DNA of 64,000 nucleotides from Enterococcus silesiacus (GTDB taxonomy: Bacteria; Bacillota; Bacilli; Lactobacillales; Enterococcaceae), in NCBI GenBank assembly GCA_001465115.1, contig CP013614.1, positions 3,100,001 through 3,164,000 on the forward strand, given 5' to 3'. The notes beneath the pieces were generated by a model, which worked only from the letters and a program-made list of their open reading frames with translations, searched no databases and was not told the origin of the DNA. Of this stretch, positions 53,675 through 64,000 are shown in pieces. Position 1 is the stretch's first letter, and the number at the start of each line of letters is the position of its first letter. Both the position numbers and the translations under genes were made by a program.

Positions 53675-54727
53675 ATGTTAAAACGAACGTTTAAAGTGTT
53701 GTTGCCGCTGACAGTTGTTGTATTCGGGTGCTTGGTAGGAACCCTGAATGTTTGGGCTCAAGACGCAGATTATGAGGTCAAAGCAATTCCTTCGACAAAG
53801 CAAGTAGACAAATCGAAAACCTATTTTGATCTAAGACTTAAACCAGAGGAAAAGCATGTAATAAGCGTTACTGTAACTAATCAATCTGATCAAGAACGGA
53901 CGATCAATACTAGCGTTAAGACCGCTACAACGAATACCAATGGAGTAGTTGAGTACCTTAAGAGCGAGCAGAATCAATCAATCGACTTACCTTATGATCT
54001 GAGTAAGCTCGTCAAAACAAACGCCTCAAAAATTATCTTAGCACCGCATGAATCAAAAAATGTTGACTATGACATTACAATGCCTGAAGATGATTTTTCA
54101 GGAGTTTTATCTGGTGGTATTATTTTCACAAGTGAAAATAAAGCAAAATCGCAAGCAACAAATGCAGATGTGGCTATAAACAATCAATTTGGTTATGTGA
54201 TCGCATTAGTTTTACACGGGAACAAAGAGGTTTCGCCTGATTTACAATTAGCCAAGGTAAATTTAGGTCAAATCAACAATAGAAATACTGTTTTTGCTCA
54301 GTTAGCCAATCCAAAAGCTGCCTATTTGAATCGTCTAAATGTCACGGTCAAAATCCGAAAGGAAAGTACTGACAAAATACTTTATGAAACGAAAAAGAGT
54401 GACCTGCAAATGGCGCCAAATTCCATATTCAACTATCCAGTAAGCTTGCAGGAAACAGAATTTAAACCGGGAAAATATCGTTTAGCTGTTCATGCAGAAT
54501 CAAAAGGAAAAATCTGGGATTTTGAAGAAGGTTTTGAAATTAAAGGAACAGAGGCTAAAAAGTTAAACGAGCAAGCCTATATTCATCATGATAAACATAA
54601 TTACCTGCTCTATATCATTTTAATCGTGATTCTTTTGTTGCTCATCCTTTTATATATTGTATACAGAAAAAGACAACAAAAAATCAAAGCACTAGAGGAG
54701 CAAGTAGCAGCATTGAAAAAGGATTGA
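53675..54727 (+). CDS. DUF916/DUF3324 WxL-interacting membrane protein (WxL operon 2)
   Basis: 350 residues: signal peptide (about 1-27), DUF916 (about 33-150, YFDLRLKPEEKHVISVTVTNQS), DUF3324 (about 160-285, LQLAKVNLGQINNRNTVFAQLANP), one membrane helix (about 308-330) and a short charged tail. Same architecture as the protein at 34580 but without its long basic tail or overlapping downstream gene. It anchors WxL proteins to the membrane side of the wall and may bind host proteins. Last gene of the operon; a terminator follows. Confidence 0.92.
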   Translation: MLKRTFKVLLPLTVVVFGCLVGTLNVWAQDADYEVKAIPSTKQVDKSKTYFDLRLKPEEKHVISVTVTNQSDQERTINTSVKTATTNTNGVVEYLKSEQNQSIDLPYDLSKLVKTNASKIILAPHESKNVDYDITMPEDDFSGVLSGGIIFTSENKAKSQATNADVAINNQFGYVIALVLHGNKEVSPDLQLAKVNLGQINNRNTVFAQLANPKAAYLNRLNVTVKIRKESTDKILYETKKSDLQMAPNSIFNYPVSLQETEFKPGKYRLAVHAESKGKIWDFEEGFEIKGTEAKKLNEQAYIHHDKHNYLLYIILIVILLLLILLYIVYRKRQQKIKALEEQVAALKKD

Positions 54728-55109
54728 AGGAACAAAAAATAAGTGAGCTGCAAGGATCTATTCCTGAGTGATCGTTAATTCGTATTTAAGGTATGAAACA
54801 AAAGTGATTGTTACTTTTGTTTCATGCCTTTTTTTACGGTTTATAATTGTACAATTTTGGTATACAATAAACAGCAACTGATTGACCGGTTGCATTCATA
54901 GCTACCAGTGAATGATTAGCAGAAGCGCGCGTATACGTCTTTGTCTGGCTTCCTTAGTTTACTACTTTGTAGGTCTGTCTTTAAGTGGGCTCAAAAACAT
55001 GCAAACTTGTTGTTTTATTTTCCGTAAACTGTTGATTTTGCTGGAATTATGTTAAAATAAGTAGACTTGTCTTACAACAAAATCTTACCCAGAATAAAGG
55101 TGTGAAATC
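54728..55109 (+). other. Intergenic region between WxL operon 2 and ricA
   Basis: 382 bases. A terminator (54789-54836) comes first. The middle has a small palindrome ATTGTACAAT (54846-54855) and a hairpin CATTCA/TGAATG near 54893-54914, with a locally GC-richer stretch (GAAGCGCGCG) unlike the flanks. No gene is visible. A -10 TAAAAT with an upstream TG (55050-55058) precedes ricA. The middle part could hold a short non-coding RNA; support is weak. Confidence 0.4.
54789..54836 (+). terminator. Terminator of WxL operon 2
   Basis: AGGTATGAAACAAAAGT (54789-54805) pairs with ACTTTTGTTTCATGCCT (54812-54828), one mismatch, then a T-run. Confidence 0.88.
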
Positions 55110-55478
55110 ATGGAGTTATCCATTACAGATAAAAGAATCAACGAAGAATTAATGAAATTATTAGCCTTACTTGGTGAGGATGAATTGATTAAACGGTATA
55201 AAGAACTAGAAGAAAAAGTCCAAAATAACGAAAAACTGACTGCGCTGGTAGAACAAATCAAAGCCGCGCAAAAAGATGCAGTCCAATTTGCTCACTACGA
55301 TAAACCAGAAGCTGAAAAAACAGCGATCAAACAAGCTGATGCCCTAACAAAAGAATTTGATGAGCATCCTTTAGTCGTAGCATATAGAGAGCAATTGATG
55401 GAAGCAAATGATCTCTTACAACACGTCACCGACATGATCCAATACAGAATCAATGAAGAATTAGAGAAGGAAGTGTAG
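55110..55478 (+). CDS. ricA: RicA/YmcA-like RNase Y specificity factor
   Basis: 122 residues, all helical, of the YlbF/YmcA (Com_YlbF) family. YmcA (RicA) joins YlbF (RicF) and YaaT (RicT) in the Y-complex that steers RNase Y and affects competence and biofilm in Bacillus. Being directly upstream of mutS (two bases apart) favours RicA over RicF, as in Bacillus where ymcA lies near mut[25 protein letters not shown] and [12 protein letters not shown] are the helical ends. RNase Y itself is in this window at 22599. Confidence 0.82.
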   Translation: MELSITDKRINEELMKLLALLGEDELIKRYKELEEKVQNNEKLTALVEQIKAAQKDAVQFAHYDKPEAEKTAIKQADALTKEFDEHPLVVAYREQLMEANDLLQHVTDMIQYRINEELEKEV

Positions 55479-55480
55479 CA

Positions 55481-58048
55481 ATGCCGCAAAAAACAAAAAA
55501 CACGCCAATGATGGAACAATACTTAGCGATCAAAGATCAATACCAAGATGCGTTTCTTTTTTATCGCTTAGGCGACTTTTATGAAATGTTTTATGAAGAC
55601 GCGGTCAATGCTTCTCAGCTTTTGGAATTGACATTGACTAGCCGCAACCGCAATGCAGATGATCCGATTCCGATGTGTGGCATTCCACATCACGCAGCCC
55701 AAGGTTATATTGATACCTTGATTGAAAAAGGCTATAAAGTAGCGATCTGCGAACAAGTAGAAGATCCTAAAACCACTAAAGGTATGGTCAAGCGCGAAGT
55801 GGTTCAGCTGATTACGCCAGGAACGGTCATGACCAGCAAAGGACTAGATGCCAAAGACAACAACTATCTTACCGCTATCGTGGAAGAGAATGGTCTATTC
55901 GGTTTAGCATATGTCGATTTAAGTACTGGAGAACTAAAAACAGCTGTGTTAAATGATGAAGATGCTGTAATCAATGAAGCATCAGCGCTACAAACCAAAG
56001 AAATTGTTTTAGGCAGTCCTTTATCAGACACATTGCAGCAGACCTTGAAAGATCGTCTGAATATTATTTTCTCTGAGCAAAAACAAGCAGAAGAAAATGC
56101 TGAGTTCAGCTTTATAACAAGTGAATTGACCCAGCCTTTAGAAGTTGAAGTTACGGGAAAATTATTGACCTACTTAACTGTGACCCAAAAACGTGGCTTG
56201 TCACATATTCAAAAAGCAGTAGAATATCAACCAGACCATTTCTTAAAAATGGATCACTATTCTAAATTCAACTTAGAATTGACCCAATCGATTCGAACTG
56301 GACTGAAAAAAGGTACCTTATTATGGTTGCTAGACGAAACAAAAACGGCAATGGGCGGCCGTTTACTAAAACAATGGCTAGATCGCCCATTGATCCAGGA
56401 AAAACAAATCCAAACACGACAAGAAATGGTTCAATCATTACTGAATGCCTATTTTGAACGTGTTGACTTACAATCGACTTTAACAAAAGTCTATGATTTA
56501 GAGCGTTTAGCTGGCCGGGTCGCTTTTGGTAATGTAAATGGCCGTGACTTGATTCAACTGAAAACTTCATTAGAACAAGTACCATTGGTTCGTGAATTGA
56601 TCGTTGGTATCAACCAAGGCGAGTGGAATGATTTATTATTAGATTTAAATCCAGCGGAAGATATCGTTGAACTAATCAATACAGCTATCAACGAAGAAGC
56701 GCCGCTTGCAATCACAGAAGGAAATATCATTAAAGATAATTACAATGAAAAACTAGATGAATACCGCGATGCCATGCGTCACGGTAAACAATGGTTAGCT
56801 GAGCTAGAAGCTAAAGAACGCCAGGAGACAGGCATCAAGACCTTAAAAGTTGGATTTAATCGAGTATTTGGTTATTACATTGAAGTCACAAAATCTAACT
56901 TAGCCAACCTAGAAGAAGGCAAATACGAACGCAAGCAAACCTTAGCGAATGCGGAACGTTTTATCACACCTGAATTAAAAGAAATGGAAACCTTGATTTT
57001 AGAAGCAGAAGAAAAATCTGTTGATCTAGAATACCAATTATTCCTAGAAGTTCGTGAACAAGTCAAAGCGAATATCGAACGTCTGCAAAAGCTAGCAAAA
57101 ACGATCAGCGCAGTAGATGTCCTACAAGCTTTTGCTACAGTGAGTGAAAGATACCAATATGTTCGCCCGATCCTAAAAAGCAACAGCAAAGAGCTGCATA
57201 TTGTTGAAGGCCGCCATCCAGTTGTAGAAAAAGTGTTGGGACATCAAGAATATATTCCTAACAGTGTTCATATGAATAAAGACAACATCATCTTGTTAAT
57301 CACTGGACCAAATATGTCTGGTAAAAGTACCTACATGCGCCAATTAGCGCTAACAGTCGTGATGGCTCAAATCGGTTGTTTTGTTCCAGCTGAATCGGCG
57401 GAGCTACCGATTTTCGACCAAATTTTCACAAGAATCGGAGCATCAGACGATTTGATCGCTGGCCAAAGTACCTTTATGGTGGAAATGATGGAAGCCAATC
57501 AAGCATTGCGTCACGCTACACCAAATAGCTTGATTTTATTCGATGAACTTGGTCGGGGAACGGCAACCTATGATGGGATGGCACTAGCACAAGCAATCAT
57601 TGAGTATATTCATCGAGAAGTCAAAGCGAAAACACTGTTCTCTACCCATTATCACGAATTAACGGTGTTAGATGAGAGTTTAACTGGCTTAAAAAATATT
57701 CATGTCGGCGCCGTAGAGAAAAATGGCGAAGTCGTATTTTTGCATAAAATGATGGATGGACCAGCAGATAAAAGTTATGGGATTCATGTCGCTAAAATCG
57801 CTGGATTGCCAAGTGCTTTATTAGAAAGAGCGGCAACGATCCTTTCAGCATTAGAGTCCGAGGAACAACCCCTTAAAACGATTGAATACCAAGATGAAAT
57901 TAAAGAAGATACAGAGCAACTTTCGCTATTTAAAGAAGTATCAACAGATGAATTAGGTGTGATCGATACCTTAAAGAAAATAAACTTGTTAGAAATGACG
58001 CCGATGGATGCGTTAAATAAACTACACGAATTACAAAAAAGAATTTAA
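55481..58048 (+). CDS. mutS: DNA mismatch repair protein MutS
   Basis: 855 residues, full-length MutS. Domain I has the mismatch-wedging FYEMF motif (residues about 31-35) after FLFYRLGD. Core, clamp and the ATPase follow: Walker [10 protein letters not shown] (609-617), [30 protein letters not shown], and STHYHEL. It recognises mispairs and recruits MutL, encoded 39 bases downstream. ATG 55481 starts two bases after ricA, with a site GAAGGAAGTG inside ricA. Confidence 0.97.
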   Translation: MPQKTKNTPMMEQYLAIKDQYQDAFLFYRLGDFYEMFYEDAVNASQLLELTLTSRNRNADDPIPMCGIPHHAAQGYIDTLIEKGYKVAICEQVEDPKTTKGMVKREVVQLITPGTVMTSKGLDAKDNNYLTAIVEENGLFGLAYVDLSTGELKTAVLNDEDAVINEASALQTKEIVLGSPLSDTLQQTLKDRLNIIFSEQKQAEENAEFSFITSELTQPLEVEVTGKLLTYLTVTQKRGLSHIQKAVEYQPDHFLKMDHYSKFNLELTQSIRTGLKKGTLLWLLDETKTAMGGRLLKQWLDRPLIQEKQIQTRQEMVQSLLNAYFERVDLQSTLTKVYDLERLAGRVAFGNVNGRDLIQLKTSLEQVPLVRELIVGINQGEWNDLLLDLNPAEDIVELINTAINEEAPLAITEGNIIKDNYNEKLDEYRDAMRHGKQWLAELEAKERQETGIKTLKVGFNRVFGYYIEVTKSNLANLEEGKYERKQTLANAERFITPELKEMETLILEAEEKSVDLEYQLFLEVREQVKANIERLQKLAKTISAVDVLQAFATVSERYQYVRPILKSNSKELHIVEGRHPVVEKVLGHQEYIPNSVHMNKDNIILLITGPNMSGKSTYMRQLALTVVMAQIGCFVPAESAELPIFDQIFTRIGASDDLIAGQSTFMVEMMEANQALRHATPNSLILFDELGRGTATYDGMALAQAIIEYIHREVKAKTLFSTHYHELTVLDESLTGLKNIHVGAVEKNGEVVFLHKMMDGPADKSYGIHVAKIAGLPSALLERAATILSALESEEQPLKTIEYQDEIKEDTEQLSLFKEVSTDELGVIDTLKKINLLEMTPMDALNKLHELQKRI

Positions 58049-58087
58049 ACGTAAAGAAAAAAACTGAGCCAGGAAAGGATCGTCTAG

Positions 58088-60178
58088 ATGGGAAAAATAC
58101 AAGAATTATCCGAACAACTTGCCAATCAGATTGCTGCTGGTGAAGTAGTAGAACGTCCTGCATCAGTTGTCAAAGAACTTGTTGAAAATGCGATCGATGC
58201 TGGCAGTACTCAAATCGATATTTTTATTGAAGAAGCAGGACTTAAAACAATCCAAGTCATTGATAATGGCGAAGGAATCGCAAAAGAGGATATCTTGAGT
58301 GCGTTTAAACGTCATGCAACAAGTAAAATCCATACAAGAGATGATTTATTCCGTATCCGTAGTTTAGGATTCCGGGGAGAAGCTCTACCCAGTATCGCCT
58401 CTGTCTCAGAAATCATTGTGGAAACAGCGGTTTCTGAAGAGGAAGAAGGTAGTTATGTGCAGATGAAAGGCGGAAAGATCGAAGAACACCGCCCAGCGGC
58501 TTTAAGAAAAGGCACAAAAATCACTGTTTCAAATCTATTTTTTAATACGCCTGCTCGCTTAAAATATGTCAAAACGATCCAAACGGAACTCGCCAATGTA
58601 GGGGATATCGTCAATCGCTTGGCGTTAAGCCATCCTAAAATAGCTTTCCGCTTAGTTCATGATGGCAATAAAATGATGAATACAACTGGTAACGGTGATT
58701 TAAAACAAACGATTGCTGGAATTTATGGTATTGGCACGGCAAAAAAAATGCTGAAGATCGAAGCAGAAGATCTAGACTTTAAGCTGACTGGTTATGTTTC
58801 GTTGCCAGAAGTAACAAGAGCTAGCCGAAATTATTTGTCGACAATCATCAATGGCCGCTATATCAAAAACTTTGCGTTAAACAAAGCAATCGTGGATGGT
58901 TACGGCTCTAAATTGATGGTGGGACGTTTTCCGCTTGCCGTGTTAGAGATCGAGATGGATCCTTTATTAGTGGATGTCAATGTGCATCCGACCAAACAAG
59001 AAGTTCGTTTGAGTAAAGAGAAAGACTTGATGGCTCTGATCAGTGTAGCAATTCGTGAAGTATTAAGCCACGAGCAATTGATCCCAAATGCCGCAGACAA
59101 TCTTCGTTTTAAAAAGAAAATCGAGCAACAGCCTAAAGTTGAACAAATGGAAATTCCTTTGACAGAACAAGAGGAAACCGCTCGCCCCATTCGAAAGCCT
59201 AGCAGTCTAGGCTATGATGCTAGTAGCGGGAATTTTTTTGTCAAAGAATCGACACCAGAATTTCCAACGCAACAGCCTGCTAGTAAGTTTGCAGAAACTG
59301 AACCACAAACAAAAGAAGAACTTGAAAAAGAAGCCTTGATGGCCTACGCATTCAGCGCGCCAACAGAAGTTGAGGCAGAGTCAATTTCTGATAACCGTCA
59401 GTTAGGTGAGTTTGCTGAATCAACAAAATTAGCAGAAACCCCTCAAACTGAAGAACAGACAACTGTTGATGAACACGTGTATCAAGAAGAACTGAGCCAT
59501 CATCCAGAAGTTGATTTTTCAGCGAAAGGCGCTCAAAATGATTTGAATAAGATGTTGAATAAACTAGTCGATGAGCGTCCGAAAGAACGTTTTCCCGAGT
59601 TAGAATATTTTGGTCAAATGCACGGCACCTATCTCTTTGCGCAAAGCAAAGATGGTCTATATATTATCGATCAACATGCTGCTCAAGAGCGCATCAAATA
59701 CGAATATTTCAGAGAAAAAATCGGTGAAGTGACCAATGATCTACAAGAATTATTAGTCCCAATCGTGATCGATTATCCAAACAGTGATGCCTTAAAAATC
59801 AAAGAACAAAAAGAAACATTAGCAGAAGTGGGCATTCATTTAGAAGACTTTGGGCAAAATAGTTTTATCGTTCGCGCTCATCCAACCTGGTATCCAGCAG
59901 GTGAAGAAGAAACGATCATCCGTGAAATGATCGATATGTTTTTGACCACAGGCTCTGTCAGTGTCAAAAAATTTCGTGAGGCTACAGCGATCATGATGAG
60001 CTGTAAACGGTCGATAAAAGCCAATCATTATTTAAATGAACAACAGGCTCGAGTGCTACTGAAGGATCTTGAAACCTGTGAGAATCCGTTTAATTGTCCT
60101 CATGGCCGTCCTGTTTTGATTCATTTTACCAATTCAGATATGGAAAAAATGTTTAAACGTATACAAGATCCACATTAA
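58088..60178 (+). CDS. mutL: DNA mismatch repair protein MutL
   Basis: 696 residues. N-terminal GHKL ATPase (about 1-330: [41 protein letters not shown]), an acidic linker (about 335-490) and the C-terminal dimerisation/endonuclease domain with [12 protein letters not shown] (528-539), the metal-binding motif of nicking MutL, plus CPHGRP near the end. Works with MutS and the beta clamp. In-frame ATG follows AGGAAAGGATCGTCTAG. Confidence 0.97.
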   Translation: MGKIQELSEQLANQIAAGEVVERPASVVKELVENAIDAGSTQIDIFIEEAGLKTIQVIDNGEGIAKEDILSAFKRHATSKIHTRDDLFRIRSLGFRGEALPSIASVSEIIVETAVSEEEEGSYVQMKGGKIEEHRPAALRKGTKITVSNLFFNTPARLKYVKTIQTELANVGDIVNRLALSHPKIAFRLVHDGNKMMNTTGNGDLKQTIAGIYGIGTAKKMLKIEAEDLDFKLTGYVSLPEVTRASRNYLSTIINGRYIKNFALNKAIVDGYGSKLMVGRFPLAVLEIEMDPLLVDVNVHPTKQEVRLSKEKDLMALISVAIREVLSHEQLIPNAADNLRFKKKIEQQPKVEQMEIPLTEQEETARPIRKPSSLGYDASSGNFFVKESTPEFPTQQPASKFAETEPQTKEELEKEALMAYAFSAPTEVEAESISDNRQLGEFAESTKLAETPQTEEQTTVDEHVYQEELSHHPEVDFSAKGAQNDLNKMLNKLVDERPKERFPELEYFGQMHGTYLFAQSKDGLYIIDQHAAQERIKYEYFREKIGEVTNDLQELLVPIVIDYPNSDALKIKEQKETLAEVGIHLEDFGQNSFIVRAHPTWYPAGEEETIIREMIDMFLTTGSVSVKKFREATAIMMSCKRSIKANHYLNEQQARVLLKDLETCENPFNCPHGRPVLIHFTNSDMEKMFKRIQDPH

Positions 60179-60206
60179 AAAGTATGAGGAAGAAGGTTAT
60201 ATACGA

Positions 60207-60761
60207 ATGAAAGTTATCTTAGCCTCTCAATCGCCGCGCAGACGTGAGCTACTGAGTCGCATCATCGCTGATTTTGACGTCGTTCCAGCTGATATCAATG
60301 AAGAAGTCAAAAATTATTTTACTCCAATGGATTACGTCTTGACTATGGCAGCACAAAAGGCGATGCATGTTGCAAAACAGTACCCTAATGATCTAGTCAT
60401 AGGCTCAGATACGATCGTGACGATCGATAATGAAATATTGGGAAAACCAACTTCCAGAGACGATGCTTTTCGCATGTTGCGAAAGTTAAGCGGCAGGACA
60501 CATAAAGTATATACGAGTGTTGTGTTGTTGAAAGATGATCAAGAATCTTCCGCGACTGTTCCTGCAACAGTCGAGTTTTACGATTTGACCGATGAAGAGA
60601 TCAATCGTTATTTAGACACAAAAGAGTATCAGGATAAGGCTGGGGCCTACGGTATTCAAGAACAAGGAGCTTTATTGGTGAAAACTATTCAAGGGGACTA
60701 TTATTCAATCATGGGACTACCGATCGCAACGTTATACCGTATGTTGCCAGCGTTTGAGTAG
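60207..60761 (+). CDS. maf: Maf family nucleoside triphosphate pyrophosphatase
   Basis: 184 residues of the Maf/YhdE fold. [13 protein letters not shown] (N terminus), GSDTIVTID with the metal-binding Asp, [10 protein letters not shown] and [13 protein letters not shown] are the family motifs. It hydrolyses non-canonical or surplus dTTP/UTP-type nucleotides. Downstream of mutL by 28 bases, in the same direction, so probably in the repair operon. Confidence 0.93.
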   Translation: MKVILASQSPRRRELLSRIIADFDVVPADINEEVKNYFTPMDYVLTMAAQKAMHVAKQYPNDLVIGSDTIVTIDNEILGKPTSRDDAFRMLRKLSGRTHKVYTSVVLLKDDQESSATVPATVEFYDLTDEEINRYLDTKEYQDKAGAYGIQEQGALLVKTIQGDYYSIMGLPIATLYRMLPAFE

Positions 60762-60791
60762 TCATAAACTAAAGAGAGAAGGAAACAACGG

Positions 60792-61286
60792 ATGAAATGT
60801 TCGCAAACAAGAGCAATCCAAACGCATATAATCACGTATCCGCATTTAAATTTTCATAAAACATTATTTGGCGGACAGCTGATGGCATGGCTGGATGAGA
60901 CAGCCGGCATTGCTGCTGTTCGAATCTCAAGAGCTGCAATCGTGACGGCGTCTGTTGATCATTTAGATTTTCTGGCGCCTTTAAAAGCCAGCCATTCTGT
61001 GTGTATCGATGCATATGTCTCTGGTGTTGGCACTCGTTCAATGGAGATTTTTGCAAAAGTGATCGGAGAAGATCTGCTTTCAGGTGAGCGTTATTTAGCG
61101 GGAACTTGCTTTATGACCTTTGTTGTACCTAAAGGAGCTAGTTTACCTGAAACGATCGAACCTGAGACGAAAGAAGAGCAATTTATTTGCCAAGGCTATG
61201 AAGCCAGAAAAAAAGTTAGACAAGCAAAACGTCAAGAGAGTATTGATTTTGCGCAAAATATCGATTTAGATATTCCTTGGAATTGA
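60792..61286 (+). CDS. Acyl-CoA thioesterase, hotdog fold
   Basis: 164 residues of the YciA/BACH-type hotdog thioesterases: HKTLFGGQLMAWLDETAGIAA near residues 22-42 (the FGG and DE of the active helix) and GTRSMEIFAKV. It hydrolyses acyl-CoA; chain-length preference unknown. The ribosome binding site is GAGAGAAGG. It follows maf by 30 bases. Confidence 0.88.
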   Translation: MKCSQTRAIQTHIITYPHLNFHKTLFGGQLMAWLDETAGIAAVRISRAAIVTASVDHLDFLAPLKASHSVCIDAYVSGVGTRSMEIFAKVIGEDLLSGERYLAGTCFMTFVVPKGASLPETIEPETKEEQFICQGYEARKKVRQAKRQESIDFAQNIDLDIPWN

Positions 61287-61383
61287 TTGAACCTGCAGCA
61301 CTTATTTTCTAAACAGAAAATGAGTGTTTTTTTCTCAAGAGTGCTATGATAAGGCTAACTAAAAAGCGAGGGTGTGAGTTGTC

Positions 61384-61821
61384 ATGGAAAAACCATCAAA
61401 AAAAGAGTTGAAAGAAAAATTATCGGATATCGAGTACGCTGTAACGCAGGAAAATGCAACGGAACGACCTTTTTCAGGTAAGTATGATGATTTTTATCAA
61501 GAAGGTATTTATGTGGATATCGTCAGCGGTGAGCCACTCTTTAGCTCAACAGACAAATATGATGCAGGGTGCGGCTGGCCTTCGTTTACTAAGCCAATCG
61601 AAAAACAAGACATCGAAGAAAAAACAGATTTTTCTTTAGGAATGCAACGTGTTGAAGTTCGTAGTAAGGAAGCAGATTCTCATTTAGGACATGTTTTTAC
61701 AGACGGACCACAAGATCAAGGCGGATTACGTTATTGTATTAATGCAGCAGCCTTGCATTTTATTCCAGTTCAAGAGCTTGAAAAAGCAGGCTATGGGGAA
61801 TATAGTACCTTATTTAAATAA
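61384..61821 (+). CDS. msrB: Peptide-methionine (R)-S-oxide reductase
   Basis: 145 residues, MsrB. The catalytic cysteine is in [22 protein letters not shown] and GHVFTDGP are the other conserved motifs. The two CxxC zinc pairs of some members are absent. Repairs oxidised methionine. Repeat copy 4 follows. Confidence 0.95.
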   Translation: MEKPSKKELKEKLSDIEYAVTQENATERPFSGKYDDFYQEGIYVDIVSGEPLFSSTDKYDAGCGWPSFTKPIEKQDIEEKTDFSLGMQRVEVRSKEADSHLGHVFTDGPQDQGGLRYCINAAALHFIPVQELEKAGYGEYSTLFK

Positions 61822-61850
61822 TGACTAAGACTGTTTAAATGTGGCAAAAG

Positions 61851-61953
61851 ATTGGGATCAAAGCAGAGCGTAATAGCTGTTTTTACCACTGTTTGTTCAG
61901 ATTTTTTTAAGGATGGAATGTAACTCGTAGAGTTATGTCCCATCCTTATTTTG
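61851..61953 (+). repeat. Dispersed structured repeat, copy 4, terminator
   Basis: Core AACTCGTAGAGTTATGTCC (61922-61940) between arms AAGGATGG and CCATCCTT, then ATTTT. The 5' half (TTGGGATCA, GCAGAGCG, CCACTGTTTGTTCAGAT) is a diverged version of that of copies 1 and 2. It separates msrB from the lipoprotein gene. Confidence 0.72.
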
Positions 61954-62056
61954 CTATCATAGAAAAAGATTGCTATTTGTTCTAAATTTTATTATTATAA
62001 GAATGTTCAGAAAATTGAAATAAAAAAGAAAATAATTGTTTGTTGAGGAGAAAATT

Positions 62057-63727
62057 ATGAAAAAGTTGAATGGAATGAAATCAGTTAGTGTCCTACTATT
62101 GTCTACATTAGTATTGGCAGCTTGCGGAGGTGGTACAACAAGCTCTACGGATAGTAGCAAAGATGAGAAGAAAGCGCATGGGGAGCAGCTTTTTAAACTC
62201 GTTGTCCAACAAGAAATGCCCACAGCCGATCTATCTTTAGGAACGAATACGATAAGCTTTTCCGCATTTAATAATATCTACGAAGGATTATACCGACTAG
62301 ATGAGAAAAGCAAACCACATGCTGCAGGAGCGGCTGAGATGGCGAAGAAAAGCGATGATGGTTTGACCTATACATTTAAGTTACGAGAAGAGGCAAAATG
62401 GTCGAATGGCGATCCAGTCGTAGCAGCGGACTATGTATATGGTTGGCAACGGACGGCCGATCCCAAAACAGCGGCTGAGTACGCTTATATGTTTGAATTG
62501 GTAAAAAATGGAGCAGAGGTATCTGACGGTAAAAAAGGACTGGATGAATTAGGGATCAAAGCAATCAATGATCATGAACTAGAAGTAACATTAGAGAAAG
62601 AAACGCCTTACTTTGATTACTTACTGGCATTTCCATCATTTTTCCCACAAAATAAAAAGATAGCTGCTGAAAAAGGTGACGCCTACGCAGCAACTAGTGA
62701 GGATTCTGTCTACAACGGACCATTTACCTTGACTGATTTTGACGGAGCGGGAACAGATACTGACTGGTCTTATACAAAAAATGATCAGTACTGGGATAAA
62801 GAGACTGTTCAATTGGATAAGATTGAGGTAAACGTAGTGAAAGAAGCACCGACTGCTTTGAATCTGTTCCAGAATGGACAAGCTGACGATGTCATTTTAA
62901 GTGGAGAATTAGCCAAACAAATGGCGGATGATCCAGAGCTTGTGATCGAAAAAGACGCACGTACATCTTATCTAGAATTTAATCAAAGAGATGAAAAATC
63001 ACCTTATCATAATGCTAATCTAAGAAAAGCTATTTCTTATTCCATAGATCGTAAGGCAGTCGTTGAACGGATCTTAGACGATGGCTCGGTTGCTTCTACA
63101 GGGCTAGTACCAGAAGGGATGTCTTATTCGCCATCTGCTAACAAGGACTTTGCAGATGAAAATAAAGACTTATTGAACTATGATAAGGAAAAGGCCCAAA
63201 AATATTGGGCAGCAGCAAAAAAAGAACTAGGAATCGACACATTTAAATTTGATATTCTAGGCGATGATACGGATTCTACGAAAAAAATCTTGGAATATAT
63301 CCAAGGCGCAGTCAAAGAGACCTTAGAAGGTGTTGACGTGACTGTAACCAATGTTCCCTTTGCTGTTCGTTTAGATCGTGGTAAAAATGGTGATTTCGAA
63401 GTGCTCATGGGCGGTTGGGGTGCTGATTATGCAGATCCAAGCAGCTTTACTGATTTGTTTGTAACAGGAGGCCCTTATAACAGAGGATGTTTCTCAAATG
63501 AAAAATACAATCAGTTAGTCGAAGATTCTGGTAACAAAGATGCTTCAGATCCAGAAAAGCGCTGGGCTGATATGATAGCTGCTGAAAAACTATTGATCGA
63601 TGAGATGGGTGTTGCCCCAGTCTATCAAAAAGCAGAAGCGCATATGCGGAACCAAAAAGTTAAAGGCGTAATTGCTCACGGAGCAGGCGCGAGATATGAT
63701 TATAAATGGACGTATATTTCTGAATAA
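62057..63727 (+). CDS. Oligopeptide ABC transporter substrate-binding lipoprotein (OppA family), paralogue
   Basis: 556 residues, lipobox LAAC (Cys23) after MKKLNGMKSVSVLLLSTLV. Same SBP_bac_5 fold as the protein at 24325 and similar along its whole length (both carry NGPFTLTDFDG and EAPT-LNLF and end KWTYI-E/SE), so they are paralogues. No permease genes adjoin. ATG 62057 is six bases after GAGGAG; the upstream ATG at 62036 has no site. It could bind different peptides or a peptide signal. Confidence 0.92.
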   Translation: MKKLNGMKSVSVLLLSTLVLAACGGGTTSSTDSSKDEKKAHGEQLFKLVVQQEMPTADLSLGTNTISFSAFNNIYEGLYRLDEKSKPHAAGAAEMAKKSDDGLTYTFKLREEAKWSNGDPVVAADYVYGWQRTADPKTAAEYAYMFELVKNGAEVSDGKKGLDELGIKAINDHELEVTLEKETPYFDYLLAFPSFFPQNKKIAAEKGDAYAATSEDSVYNGPFTLTDFDGAGTDTDWSYTKNDQYWDKETVQLDKIEVNVVKEAPTALNLFQNGQADDVILSGELAKQMADDPELVIEKDARTSYLEFNQRDEKSPYHNANLRKAISYSIDRKAVVERILDDGSVASTGLVPEGMSYSPSANKDFADENKDLLNYDKEKAQKYWAAAKKELGIDTFKFDILGDDTDSTKKILEYIQGAVKETLEGVDVTVTNVPFAVRLDRGKNGDFEVLMGGWGADYADPSSFTDLFVTGGPYNRGCFSNEKYNQLVEDSGNKDASDPEKRWADMIAAEKLLIDEMGVAPVYQKAEAHMRNQKVKGVIAHGAGARYDYKWTYISE

Positions 63728-63775
63728 GAAGATCAATCAAATTAAAAAGTGCTAAGTTGATGAAGTGAATGAAAG

Positions 63776-63846
63776 AGGCATCGACCTATACTTGATTTCT
63801 GTTGTGATAAAAATGACAGAAGCCAAAATAGGTCGGTGTTTTTTGT
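63776..63846 (+). terminator. Terminator after the lipoprotein gene
   Basis: CATCGACCTAT ... ATAGGTCGGTG with inner TTTCTGT/ACAGAAG pairs, then TTTTTT. A 65-codon reading frame that overlaps it (63765-63962) is not supported as a gene. Confidence 0.75.
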
Positions 63847-63953
63847 TTAAGCTAAACTGCAAGAAATACCAGATAAGTATTTCGTTTAGCCAAGCGTGTT
63901 CGGGGATGGTATTTACCGATAATCGTTTTTTCAAGCTACTGATTTTTCTGAAT

Positions 63954-63963
63954 ATGTGCTAAA
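63954..63963 (+). promoter_or_regulatory. Extended -10 promoter near the right edge
   Basis: TGTGCTAAAAT gives TG-n-TAAAAT, an extended -10, with AT-rich sequence upstream. It probably drives a gene beyond the window. Confidence 0.45.
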
Positions 63964-64000
63964 ATAGAAACGTATGTGCGTGTAAAACGTAAAGGGTAGT

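Noticed and set aside
63765..63962. 65-codon frame near the right edge
   Set aside because: It overlaps a clear terminator hairpin, has no ribosome binding site and an unremarkable sequence.

Overview
The window reads as a low-GC Firmicutes chromosome, most likely an Enterococcus of the E. faecalis / E. haemoperoxidus type. The grounds are WxL-domain surface operons, LPxTG mini-proteins, PTS-based sugar uptake, Mga/PRD regulators, and core gene orders such as cinA-recA-rny and ricA-mutS-mutL. The species call is inference. No rRNA, tRNA, insertion sequence, phage or CRISPR array was seen.

Region 1 (1-16310) is a glycosaminoglycan (hyaluronan/chondroitin-type) utilisation locus. A secreted family 8 polysaccharide lyase (13212-16235) cuts the polymer outside the cell. 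A mannose-family PTS (EIIAB fusion, EIIC, EIID) imports the unsaturated disaccharides. A GH88 unsaturated glucuronyl hydrolase splits them, and KduI, KduD, KdgK and KDPG aldolase take the uronate part to pyruvate and glyceraldehyde-3-phosphate. A GH35 beta-galactosidase, a DUF2264 protein and a discoidin-like protein extend the locus. A GntR/UTRA repressor sits between the two arms, and TTAAYATGTTAA-like operators lie at both arm promoters and at its own promoter.

Region 2 (16340-24200) holds an Rrf2 regulator with an NAD(P)-binding reductase (ywnA/ywnB-like), a TraX-like membrane protein, a surface protein with an Ada-like Cys motif, then core cinA, recA and rny (RNase Y).

Region 3 (24325-47400) is an accessory block between rny and ymdB, genes that are adjacent in Bacillus. 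It holds a peptide-binding lipoprotein, a DesKR/YvfTU-like two-component system with an ABC exporter, an Mga-like regulator, a seven-gene WxL surface operon led by an OmpR-type regulator with a degenerate receiver, a PRD regulator divergent from a cellobiose-type PTS/GH1 operon, a small XRE regulator, and an AT-rich Rgg-like regulator with a divergent 19-residue hydrophobic peptide ORF.

Region 4 (47510-54836) has ymdB, then an Mga-like regulator and a second WxL operon preceded by strong dyads. Region 5 (55110-64000) is core: ricA, mutS, mutL, maf, a thioesterase, msrB and a second peptide-binding lipoprotein.

The main items for a second look are: a dispersed structured repeat in four copies whose terminal stems covary; a 375-bp array of three long hairpins inside the PTS operon; the divergent micro-peptide/Rgg pair inside a 117-bp nested palindrome; a start codon separated from its ribosome binding site by a hairpin; and tandem perfect dyads upstream of WxL operon 2.
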